This document shows, piece after piece, positions 19,389 through 26,321 of a DNA stretch of 64,000 nucleotides. How positions within the stretch are numbered: the first letter of the stretch is position 1; every line of letters starts with the position of its first letter. The translations under genes were made by a program, and so were the position numbers. The notes below the pieces were generated by a model. That model had not been told where the DNA came from and made no database searches. It was given only the letters and a program-made list of their open reading frames with translations. The DNA is from Promethearchaeota archaeon. GTDB lineage: Archaea; Asgardarchaeota; Lokiarchaeia; Sigynarchaeales; SOKP01. The DNA is taken from positions 1 through 64,000 of the forward strand of contig JABXKC010000007.1 of assembly GCA_013375495.1 (NCBI GenBank), in the 5' to 3' direction.

Positions 19389-20580
19389 TTAAATCGTGAA
19401 GAACTAAACCCGATAAAAGCTTAGGATCAAACCATGTCGATTTTGGTGGCATCACGCCTCCGGAATCAGCTATTGACTCCAAGTCCTTTATATCAACAGG
19501 ATAAAGGTTGAAAAATGCATCATTACCTATATCTGTCGTATATTTCTCCATATCATTTGGATCTTGTAATCCCCCAACAAAGAAGATGTTATCGTCAGCA
19601 CGAATGTTGATAATCTTTAATATTGGCCCCAAAACTTTATCTTGAAGAATAGCCACATCCAAGCTGTCCCGTATTGAATCAAAAGTTTTCTCTTTAGTTT
19701 CTAACTTATACCATCTTCCTCTAATGCAGAGCGCAGCTTGATTTTTTCTATTTGGATTAAAAGCTGTTTTAACCTTTTCAATGTAATAAATTTCCTCCAA
19801 CTTTTCCAAAAAATCTTCTTTACCATCTTTTAATCTTTTAATAACCCGGTTATAAGGTAGAATTCGAATCTGGTCGTCTGAGGCAACATAAGATAATAAA
19901 AATTGCCAAGGAGAATTAAAATTTTCACTTTCGTTATTTTCTTCCATCTTAATTTTACGATACTCTGCTGCACTTGCTGCTCGGTGGTGCCCATCAGCGA
20001 TATAGACTTTTTTATCTTTAAAGAGAAGAGATAATCTGGTCATAATATTAAGTTCTGTTTCCTGCCAAAGTATGTGACGATAACCGTATTTATTGAAATC
20101 AAATTTAGGTTTCTTTTGTTTAATCTGCTCTATTACTTTATTAATCTCAATATCATGACGAAAAACGGACCATACGAGCCCCGCTGCTACATTAGAAGTT
20201 GTAATATGCTTAGTTCGATCTTTAAGTGGTTTAACTCGAGTATACTCGTGTTTAACTATGTTGTTTTCTTCATAATCTTGAAGTGCGATTCCCATAATTA
20301 ACCCTTCTTGACTAAAATGAGGTGATTCTTGACGGTAAACAAATATGCTTGGTTTTTCTTCTCGACTAATAAGATTAGACGCTTTAAAATTTGTATAAGC
20401 ATTTAAGGCTTTGTTGTAGATTTCCTCTCCTTCACCATCGGGTAGGATTAGATGAATTAGCGAATTCACATTTTGTTTTAATTCTTTTTCTTCTACTTTT
20501 CCAATTACGTCATAAGGATTTGTAGTGAACTCAATTGGATTTTTAGGGCAATAAGGACGGAGAGCTGATATTCTAACCAT
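19378..20580 (-). CDS. DUF1015-family protein (COG4198)
   Basis: A 400-residue protein of the DUF1015 family, recognised from its opening (ISALRPYCPKNP), the YDVIGKVEEKEL stretch and the central motif VYIADGHHRAASAAEY (about 193-208). The DGHHR core resembles the DGxHR loop of the ParB/sulfiredoxin-like fold, which also occurs in the archaeal ADP-dependent serine kinase SerK. The family has no established reaction that I can name. It is coded opposite and close to an aminotransferase and serA, a context that suggests a role in serine metabolism; that is inference. It overlaps the downstream molybdopterin oxidoreductase gene. Confidence 0.8.
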   Translation of the reverse strand: MVRISALRPYCPKNPIEFTTNPYDVIGKVEEKELKQNVNSLIHLILPDGEGEEIYNKALNAYTNFKASNLISREEKPSIFVYRQESPHFSQEGLIMGIALQDYEENNIVKHEYTRVKPLKDRTKHITTSNVAAGLVWSVFRHDIEINKVIEQIKQKKPKFDFNKYGYRHILWQETELNIMTRLSLLFKDKKVYIADGHHRAASAAEYRKIKMEENNESENFNSPWQFLLSYVASDDQIRILPYNRVIKRLKDGKEDFLEKLEEIYYIEKVKTAFNPNRKNQAALCIRGRWYKLETKEKTFDSIRDSLDVAILQDKVLGPILKIINIRADDNIFFVGGLQDPNDMEKYTTDIGNDAFFNLYPVDIKDLESIADSGGVMPPKSTWFDPKLLSGLVLHDLSEE

Positions 20581-20651
20581 GATATGAATTAGAAGTAATT
20601 AACTTTTAAATTAGTTTCTATTACCTTAAAACGCTAAGAATTGCAATGTAT

Positions 20652-20666
20652 TTATCAATTCGATAA
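20652..20666. promoter_or_regulatory. Inverted repeat next to a TATA box in a divergent spacer
   Basis: TTATC-N5-GATAA is followed at once by the TATA-like stretch gtatataaattg (20667-20678) in the 214-bp spacer between the divergent DUF1015 gene and the coiled-coil gene. A protein bound here would occlude a promoter. It could also be chance in AT-rich DNA. Confidence 0.25.
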
Positions 20667-20794
20667 GTATATAAATTGAATCTATTATCTCAATAGTAAT
20701 AAGAAGTGGTTTAAATAGATAATGAATAAAAATATCATTCAATTATAAACCATAGCTATTAATACTTCGAATTAAAGAATCGAGTAAATAACCT

Positions 20795-21832
20795 ATGCCT
20801 AAAGATCTAAAAAATGTTATAGATGGGATCGAATCGAGCGAGAAAGAAAGTGCAGTTCTTGTATCAAAAATCAATCGTTTACAAGAAATTCTTGAAAAAC
20901 AAAAGAGAGTTATCAATAATCAAGAAAATATTATTGAAGAACAGAAAATTAAGATAACCAGAATGTACGATATTCCAGAAGATATATTAGAATTAAAAAA
21001 ATTAATCGGAACACAAAGAGCATTACTTAACGAAAGAGAAAGTGAGTCTGACCTTGCGAAAGGCGAGGTCCTAGCAATAGAAAAAGAACTGGAATATTTG
21101 AAAAGACAAAACATCCCAACTCAGCAGAGATTGGACGAAAGTTTCGAAACAATTGGAAATCTCAAAGCTGAATTAGCCGAGAAGAAATCAGAATTAATTC
21201 TTAAGAATGGAAACATCAAATCACTAGAAAACAAAGTGAAAGAACTTCAAGCTTTTGCGGATAAACTACAAGACGAACAAGTAAAATTATTATCAGATAT
21301 GGATCAAAAGTGGAAAAAAGAACTTGAGCAACTAAGAATTGATCACATCGAAGAGAAGAAAGATTTAATTGGAAAAATCTCCGATTTAGACACATTCCTC
21401 TTAGATAGTAAGTTGGTTTCCACTGAAGCAACCTCAGAAGCAAAAGATTTGAAATCTAGGTTTGGTGAAATTCGTACAAGGCAAGAGAATTTGATAAAGA
21501 AACTAGAAGATGCATTAGAGAAAAAACGAGAAGCAGACGAGGTTGTTAGAAAATTGAATTCTGAAATGGAAGGTCTAAGAGAATTTAAGAAAAAAAATTT
21601 GAAGAAGATTCATTATTACGATAAATTGACTGAATTGATGGAACATGAAGCCCAATTCAAAGCATTCCTAATATTGGAACAAGTAAGATCGATGGCGATG
21701 GAAGATTTGAGAAATGCTCTTGGTTCACCTATTGTATTAGTAAAGAAAATAGTTCAGAATTTACAGGATGTAAATCTTGTTGAAATTAACGATACCGGTA
21801 AGATTGTTGTAAAAAAAATAGAAGAAAATTAA
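20795..21832 (+). CDS. Long coiled-coil protein with C-terminal winged-helix-like domain
   Basis: A 345-residue protein without a family I recognise. Residues about 10-265 are almost continuous heptad-patterned, charge-rich helix (for example NRLQEILEKQKRVINNQENI and LENKVKELQAFADKLQDEQV), so a long dimeric or multimeric rod is expected. Residues about 270-345 differ: a globular region of three helices plus a beta hairpin (SPIVLVKKIVQNLQDVNLVE, then NDTGKIVVKKIEEN) that looks like a winged helix. It has no membrane segment. Such rods are common in Asgard archaea but unassigned. It converges with the longin-like gene 38 bp downstream. Confidence 0.75.
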   Translation: MPKDLKNVIDGIESSEKESAVLVSKINRLQEILEKQKRVINNQENIIEEQKIKITRMYDIPEDILELKKLIGTQRALLNERESESDLAKGEVLAIEKELEYLKRQNIPTQQRLDESFETIGNLKAELAEKKSELILKNGNIKSLENKVKELQAFADKLQDEQVKLLSDMDQKWKKELEQLRIDHIEEKKDLIGKISDLDTFLLDSKLVSTEATSEAKDLKSRFGEIRTRQENLIKKLEDALEKKREADEVVRKLNSEMEGLREFKKKNLKKIHYYDKLTELMEHEAQFKAFLILEQVRSMAMEDLRNALGSPIVLVKKIVQNLQDVNLVEINDTGKIVVKKIEEN

Positions 21833-21870
21833 CTTAATTAATTATATTTTTTTTAAAAAAGGCTGTCAAG

Positions 21871-22248
21871 TTAAATCTTAGCTAAATCTTTATAGAGATT
21901 AGGAAGAAGTTTTAAAAATTTGCCATCTTGAGTTTGATCGAGTATTTCAGCAGCTATTGTTTTCAAAATTTCTCGATATTTACTTGGTTTTTCATCCCTA
22001 CGTAATAACAAGGCAACTACATAATTCTCCACACTTATATGGTCATCTCCTACACCAGAAAAGAAAGAAACGACCTTATTGTTCTTTAGGCTTATCGATG
22101 CGAATCCAGGCTTGAGTGATTGATATCTGTGTGAAGAATACACTTGCGTGAGTAAGTTATTTGTAATTTTAAGATTATCAGGATAAAAACCTTCGTTAAT
22201 CGGTCCTATTTCATTATCCCAGCGAATTATAAGTATTCCAACAGGCAA
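21871..22248 (-). CDS. Probable longin-fold small protein
   Basis: A 125-residue soluble protein whose predicted order of secondary structure is strand-strand-helix-strand-strand-strand-helix-helix, the topology of longin domains. The strands are VGILIIRW and INEGFYP, then a helix (LKITNNLLTQVYSS), three strands (FASISLK, KVVSFFSGV, YVVALLLRR) and two helices. Longin and Roadblock domains in eukaryotes serve small GTPases and membrane traffic, and several such proteins occur in Asgard genomes. The TTG start is supported by a GAGGT site 7 nt upstream in a region without an in-frame ATG. No GTPase gene is near. The fold is inferred, not shown. Confidence 0.6.
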   Translation of the reverse strand: MPVGILIIRWDNEIGPINEGFYPDNLKITNNLLTQVYSSHRYQSLKPGFASISLKNNKVVSFFSGVGDDHISVENYVVALLLRRDEKPSKYREILKTIAAEILDQTQDGKFLKLLPNLYKDLAKI

Positions 22249-22558
22249 AACATAAACCTCGTAGAAGATTATAAAATTAATATAATTGTTTTATTATAAT
22301 TTTAATATCTTGTTATTATTTATTTATTTTTATTTTTATTAGTTAACTCATTCATTTGATAATGTTCCAAACTATTTTAAAAATAGAATTAATATCTACA
22401 TATCCTTCAAATAAATTAGAATACTAATTAGAGGGGTAAATCTTAAGGTAAAAATTTAAATTAAAACTAAAATTTCTCAATAGTACACTTAATACCTATT
22501 AGATTAGATAAAAACATCATATTTTAATAAAAGAAATTTATTAATAGCATAATAAACT
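22249..22558. other. Spacer without a supported gene
   Basis: This AT-rich stretch of 310 bp lies between the longin-like gene and tRNA-Leu. I find no open frame of interest. A TATA-like tttattaa at 22537-22544 is about 15-22 bp before the tRNA and probably belongs to its promoter. Confidence 0.5.
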
Positions 22559-22582
22559 GGCGGGATTACCGAGTCTGGTCAA

Positions 22583-22620
22583 AGGTCTTATTATGGTTTA
22601 GAAGGGTCAAGACCGATTAT
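22583..22620 (+). other. Candidate D-arm intron of tRNA-Leu, 38 nt, near position 21/22
   Basis: The central helix of a bulge-helix-bulge is GGTC (22577-22580) with GATT (22615-22618), two Watson-Crick and two G-U pairs. Three-nucleotide bulges are AAA (22581-22583) and ATA (22619-22621). An inner six-pair helix GGTCTT/AAGACC (22584-22589 with 22609-22614) abuts the central helix. On the outer side only the D-stem pairs, so the motif is relaxed. A repeated AGGT (22583-22586, 22621-22624) means the exact cut is ambiguous by a few bases, but the spliced sequence is the same. Confidence 0.8.
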
Positions 22621-22667
22621 AGGTGCTGGACTTAAGATCCAGTGGCAAAGGCCTTCGGGAGTTCGAA

Positions 22668-22696
22668 ATTGTTAAGGATTTTCCTAATATCGAAAT
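22668..22696 (+). other. Candidate T-loop intron of tRNA-Leu, 29 nt, position 59/60
   Basis: Central helix TTCG (22662-22665) with CGAA (22691-22694), four Watson-Crick pairs, stacked directly on the T-stem GGGAG/CTCCC. Bulges are AAA (22666-22668) and ATT (22695-22697). Cutting after the second base of each bulge restores the loop TTCGAAT. The inner part can pair as TGTTA/TAATA (22670-22674 with 22685-22689, one wobble). An eight-base direct repeat TCGAAATT flanks it (22663-22670, 22690-22697). Confidence 0.85.
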
Positions 22697-22827
22697 TCTC
22701 CCTCCCGCCACATTCTTTTTTTAATCGATACTGATTTCTAGTAAATATAATAATGTGAAAGAATAAAATTAATATTTTCATGATTTCTAATTAAATATTA
22801 ATTCACTATTAACTAAAAGAGATTGAA

Positions 22828-24132
22828 ATGAAATTAACCGAAATAGTTGGTTTGGAAGAAAAGCACGCCCGACTCCTAGAAAAAGCGGGTATTAAAGAAG
22901 CAGAAGATCTTCTTTCTTTAAGTTACTATCAGATTAAACAATTAGCAAGAAGCATTGGTGTGACAGTTAGAGCACTTGATACATGGCAAGAACACGCAGA
23001 TTTAATGAGAATCCAAGGCGTTAGTCCTGAATTAGCAAACGCAATAAACCTTATAGGGATCGATTCTGTTAAGGAGTTCGCCTATCGAAAAGCGAAAACA
23101 ACAATTGAGAAGTTAAAGGAACTAAAAAAAGAAAATCCTAAAGTCCTTACTAAAGTTCCGAGCTTAAAAGATATTGAAGATTGGATAGATCAATCGAAAA
23201 TCCTTGCAGAAGTACCAAAAAAAGGGGAAAAAGTAAAAAAAAAGCCCACACCAAAGACAAAACCCGCACCAAAGGGAGGCTCGAGTCCAGATATACCAAT
23301 TACGCCCAATTATAAACCATTTGAACCGTTTGAAAAAGATTACGGTGAATTTGGTTCTGACTATTGGAATAATAAATGGGTTACCGCACCAATCATCTAT
23401 ACTGGACGAGCTTTGAGGGGAGAATCGTATAGTAAACAAATCGATGTTGATGTGAAAGCGTTTATAAAAAGAAATGATGCGATATTATGGCATGTATTAA
23501 CTCAATTAGAATTAAGGAAGGATACACCAAATGATACGGCTTTAGCAATCCAGAACTTCGTATGCAATTTTCTAAAATATAAATACGACGATATTGCATC
23601 AGAATGTCCTGAATTTTGGCTATTTCCCTTCGAAGCAATTCAATCAGAAATCGGTGATTGTGAAGATGGAGCCATCTTAATTGCAGGCCTGTTAATCAAT
23701 GCTGGTGTTCCTTCATGGCGAGTTAAAGTGTGCGCAGCTCAAGTAATGGCTGATCCCGTTTTTGCACCATCGGATACGGAATTGGGTGGGCATGCTTACT
23801 GTATCTATTTGGCAGATCGTCCAGAATCAGAACGAAAATTAGAGTGGGTAATATTAGATTGGTGTTATTTACAGGACCCAGAAGTGCCAATTAAAGATAA
23901 ACCTTTAGCACGAAACGGAGGAACAGAAGGGGCTTATAGGGACATATGGTTTACTTTTAATGATGAACAATCTTACGCACAAAGTAGTTTTGAAGTTAAG
24001 GAAGGCCGTATAAGTAAAAATAGAACAACACAAAAAGATGAAGTATTAGCTCCTTTGGAAGTCATTTTAAGGAGTCTAGCAACCGAAACAATAGATAAAA
24101 TTTTCAGGAATCTAAATATTGACATAGAATAA
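22828..24132 (+). CDS. DUF4332 helix-hairpin-helix domain fused to a transglutaminase-like domain
   Basis: A 434-residue protein. Residues 1-130 are helix-hairpin-helix-like DUF4332 repeats (LTEIVGLEEKHARLLEKAGI; LMRIQGVSPELANAINLIGI) that in other proteins bind nucleic acid or partners. A Lys/Pro-rich linker follows at about 131-155. Residues about 190-370 form a transglutaminase/cysteine-protease-like domain with nucleophile Cys in IGDCEDGAILIAGLL, His in LGGHAYCIYL and Asp in VILDWCYL. The Cys-His-Asp triad is complete, so the domain may be an active peptidase, amidase or transferase. There is no signal peptide. Function of the fusion is unknown. Its start ATG follows an AGAGATTGAA sequence that is a weak Shine-Dalgarno site. 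Confidence 0.8.
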   Translation: MKLTEIVGLEEKHARLLEKAGIKEAEDLLSLSYYQIKQLARSIGVTVRALDTWQEHADLMRIQGVSPELANAINLIGIDSVKEFAYRKAKTTIEKLKELKKENPKVLTKVPSLKDIEDWIDQSKILAEVPKKGEKVKKKPTPKTKPAPKGGSSPDIPITPNYKPFEPFEKDYGEFGSDYWNNKWVTAPIIYTGRALRGESYSKQIDVDVKAFIKRNDAILWHVLTQLELRKDTPNDTALAIQNFVCNFLKYKYDDIASECPEFWLFPFEAIQSEIGDCEDGAILIAGLLINAGVPSWRVKVCAAQVMADPVFAPSDTELGGHAYCIYLADRPESERKLEWVILDWCYLQDPEVPIKDKPLARNGGTEGAYRDIWFTFNDEQSYAQSSFEVKEGRISKNRTTQKDEVLAPLEVILRSLATETIDKIFRNLNIDIE

Positions 24133-24152
24133 ACGTAAAAAATAGTAAACCC

Positions 24153-24169
24153 TTTTTTTTTCTTTTTTT
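24153..24169 (+). terminator. Double poly-T tract, likely terminator
   Basis: Nine T, one C and seven T residues, 20 bp after the stop of the DUF4332-transglutaminase gene. Confidence 0.45.
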
Positions 24170-24207
24170 AATTTTCCATAGAAAAATAAGATATTAGTGA
24201 GATTATA

Positions 24208-24843
24208 TTACTCGTTCTTCTCCTCATCATCAGTTTGAACAAAATGAATTCCACAGAAAGGACAATAAACTACTTTTCTTCCTATCTCGGAGCCACAATT
24301 TGAACATTTAGTTTTAAATTTAAGAGTCGAAGGAATGTTTTCTTTAATTCTTTCAAAGGAAGTATTTAGTAATTCTTGCACTTCTGCTATGATTTCCTTT
24401 CTATCTTCATTAGGACGTGACTTAATATATATAGATGATAATTCCACAACAAAGTTTTCAATTAAGAGGAGTTGTTCTGTGTAATTCTTATTCACCTTCA
24501 ATTTCAACAGTTCTTCTCCTGCTGTAGTCAATGTATAGAGTTTTCTTAGAGGTCCAATTGGACTCTTAACCATTTTTGATTTAAGAAATCCATTTTTTTC
24601 CAACTTCGATAAAATTGGGTAGATAGTTCCCGATTTAGCTTCCCATGTTCCTGCAAAGTGTTTATTTAGGGTTTGCATTAAATCATAGCCTGAGAGTGCT
24701 TGACTATTGAAAATAACTTCAACGATTGTAAATTCTAAAGGCGTTAACTTGTTTTTGGTAATGTCTGCAAATATTTCTTGTTTAATCTTAGATCTTAACT
24801 CTTCGATATCCTCTTCAAGATCTAAAAATTTTCCTAGCCACAT
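24208..24843 (-). CDS. PadR-family transcriptional regulator with C-terminal zinc ribbon
   Basis: A regulator of about 211 residues from the ATG at 24843; a GTG six codons earlier is an alternative start. The core is a PadR winged helix: LTPLEFTIVEVIFNSQALSGYDLMQ, then AGTWEAKSGTIYPILSKLEKNGFLK with the family's GTIYPxLxxLExxG pattern. An unusual C-terminal addition holds two CxxC pairs (CSNCGSEIG and CPFCGIHF), a zinc ribbon. PadR proteins repress genes for membrane proteins and stress responses. Here the gene is 28 bp or so downstream of a 2TM membrane-protein gene on the same strand, the common PadR/membrane-protein pairing, so it probably controls that operon. Confidence 0.85.
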   Translation of the reverse strand: MWLGKFLDLEEDIEELRSKIKQEIFADITKNKLTPLEFTIVEVIFNSQALSGYDLMQTLNKHFAGTWEAKSGTIYPILSKLEKNGFLKSKMVKSPIGPLRKLYTLTTAGEELLKLKVNKNYTEQLLLIENFVVELSSIYIKSRPNEDRKEIIAEVQELLNTSFERIKENIPSTLKFKTKCSNCGSEIGRKVVYCPFCGIHFVQTDDEEKNE

Positions 24844-24871
24844 TAGTAGTTTTATCCTCACTAATTTATTC

Positions 24872-25375
24872 TTATAAAAACTTTTTTTTCATTTTTGCAA
24901 GTTCCCTATCAACAGCGCGCTCTTTCTTTGATTTTAATTCATCTTCATCATGTGTTGTTACACGATGATAAACTAAATATACAATTATATGAATTATTAA
25001 GCCTACACCCCAAAAGAACGCAGGTATAAGAAACCAGAGAACAGTGAAAGCATAACGATTAATTACAAACAAGAGAAGTATACCGAAAATATAAGAAACT
25101 ACATGGAAGATCACACCTCTTTTAGCCATAGGATATACTCCACGAGCATAAACTAGATAAGCTGTAAGATGTTCAGCTAAACCAACAAGCCATCCAAATA
25201 TTGGAAAAAAAAACCATGGAAAGCCAACAGTTAATCCATTTAAAACAACTAGTAGAATACAGCTAATTATGTAAACCCCAAAGTGAATTTTTACTGACAT
25301 CCTAAAATTTACTTTCTTATGGGCTATCATACGGAGATCATCTTCTGAAAATCCATTATATCTTTTTTCACTCAT
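24872..25375 (-). CDS. Membrane protein with two 2TM-domain repeats
   Basis: A 167-residue protein with four membrane helices in two similar pairs. The first pair (about 27-68) contains FRMSVKIHFGVYIISCILLV and WFFFPIFGWLVGLAEHLTAY. The second (about 80-135) contains KRGVIFHVVSYIFGILLLFV and WFLIPAFFWGVGLIIHIIVY. Each pair has a His in the first helix and a Trp-phenylalanine-rich second helix ending in His, as in the 2TM domain often found with histidine kinases or PadR regulators. The N- and C-termini are charged. It forms an operon with the PadR gene. Role unknown. Confidence 0.7.
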   Translation of the reverse strand: MSEKRYNGFSEDDLRMIAHKKVNFRMSVKIHFGVYIISCILLVVLNGLTVGFPWFFFPIFGWLVGLAEHLTAYLVYARGVYPMAKRGVIFHVVSYIFGILLLFVINRYAFTVLWFLIPAFFWGVGLIIHIIVYLVYHRVTTHDEDELKSKKERAVDRELAKMKKKFL

Positions 25376-25472
25376 TTTTTAGCTCTCTTTACTTTAAATT
25401 ATAAGTCAATATTGCTCTAGACAAAATTTATTATTATTATAATAGGTATTATCATATTTAAACTTGTTGACT

Positions 25473-25500
25473 CTACATAGTTAATGTTGAAACTACATAG
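25473..25500. promoter_or_regulatory. CTACATAG direct repeat with ATGT/ACAT half-sites, possible PadR operator
   Basis: CTACATAG occurs at 25473-25480 and again at 25493-25500, exactly 20 bp apart. Between them, ATGT (25484-25487) and ACAT (25495-25498) form an inverted repeat with 7 bp between, close to the ATGT-N8-ACAT known for PadR proteins. It lies upstream of the PadR operon, in the spacer shared with the PAP2 gene. Confidence 0.35.
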
Positions 25501-25621
25501 CCCAAAAATAAAGCTTATCACGATGATTAAAAGTATTAAACTGCTTATGGTTAGGAAAAAGTTTTAATATCACAATTTACGTTAATTCTTAAACTATAAG
25601 TCTAATAGGTTTATTGCACTG

Positions 25622-26260
25622 TTGTCTGATTATATTGAAAAAATTGAGAAATGGGATCGTAAAACATTCCTTAGTCTCTATGAGAGCGATTTTTCTCAGA
25701 GAACAAAGCAATTTGCGAAAGTTTTTAGCTTTTTTGGGAGCCTATACTTTTGGTCTCTTGTGTGGATAACATGGTTTATTTACGGATATATTACAAAAGA
25801 TTATTATTTATTAGTATTATTTACAGGGGCTTTTGATCAATCTATAATTATTCACCTCATTATTCGATATGGGTTAGTTAGAAGAAATAGACCTTTTATC
25901 AAACTTAAAAAAGAAGGTGTAAAACAACACGATGAATTTATAAGGATACCATTTCTGATGTCCGAATCTGAAGGAAAATCGTTCCCTAGCGGCCATGTAA
26001 CGTTTTTTCTTCTATTTGGAATGGTTTTTGCTTTTTATTTTAATAGTTGGATATTATTTTTTATAGTTTTGGGATTGAGTGTAATAATGGCATTTTCCCG
26101 CTTGATTTTAGGAGTCCATTTTCCCAGCGATGTTATCTTTGGATTTATTTTTGCGTTCTTGTATGCGTTTATATATCTTGGATGGACTTATGTCTATTGG
26201 GTTGAATTTTACTTCTGGATAGGACCAATTTTCTCAGAAATATTTCACTTTTGGAGATAA
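25622..26260 (+). CDS. PAP2-superfamily membrane phosphatase
   Basis: A 212-residue membrane protein with about five or six helices. Two of the three phosphatase motifs are clear: KSFPSGHV (about 119-126) and SRLILGVHFPSD (about 158-169). The first motif is partly preserved as RRNRPF (about 87-92). The family removes phosphate from lipid phosphates such as undecaprenyl or phosphatidyl phosphates at the membrane. It starts with TTG in the sequence ttgtctgattat; there is no in-frame ATG nearby upstream. It is divergent from the PadR/2TM operon and precedes an MFS gene on the same strand. Confidence 0.85.
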   Translation: MSDYIEKIEKWDRKTFLSLYESDFSQRTKQFAKVFSFFGSLYFWSLVWITWFIYGYITKDYYLLVLFTGAFDQSIIIHLIIRYGLVRRNRPFIKLKKEGVKQHDEFIRIPFLMSESEGKSFPSGHVTFFLLFGMVFAFYFNSWILFFIVLGLSVIMAFSRLILGVHFPSDVIFGFIFAFLYAFIYLGWTYVYWVEFYFWIGPIFSEIFHFWR

Positions 26261-26321
26261 AACTACTCATCTTCCATATGGTCTCCAAATTCTTTAAATT
26301 GGTTCAAGCGTTTTATCTCAT

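Larger units (their letters stand above)
22559..22710 (+). tRNA. tRNA-Leu(UAA) interrupted by two non-canonical introns
   Basis: The acceptor stem is seven perfect pairs, 22559-22565 with 22703-22709, with discriminator A22710; CCA is not encoded. After removal of 22583-22620 and 22668-22696 the exons fold into an 85-nt class II tRNA. The D-stem is ACC/GGT (22568-22570 with 22622-22624), the anticodon stem CTGGA/TCCAG (22626-22630 with 22638-22642), the loop CTTAAGA with anticodon TAA at 22633-22635. A long variable arm follows (22643-22656, stem GGC/GCC), then T-stem GGGAG/CTCCC with loop TTCGAAT. Without both removals neither arm is normal. A T-run at 22716-22722 follows as a terminator. 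It reads UUA (and possibly UUG) leucine codons, the commonest leucine codons in such AT-rich DNA. Confidence 0.92.

Noticed and set aside
20652..20678. Replication origin in the divergent AT-rich spacer
   Set aside because: One short inverted repeat only; no origin-recognition-box repeats and no orc1/cdc6 gene nearby.
22583..22710. Reading the tRNA-Leu insertions as a single canonical anticodon-loop intron or as a degenerate pseudogene
   Set aside because: The anticodon loop is intact and of normal size. Both insertions lie elsewhere, and their removal restores every stem perfectly, which decay would not do.
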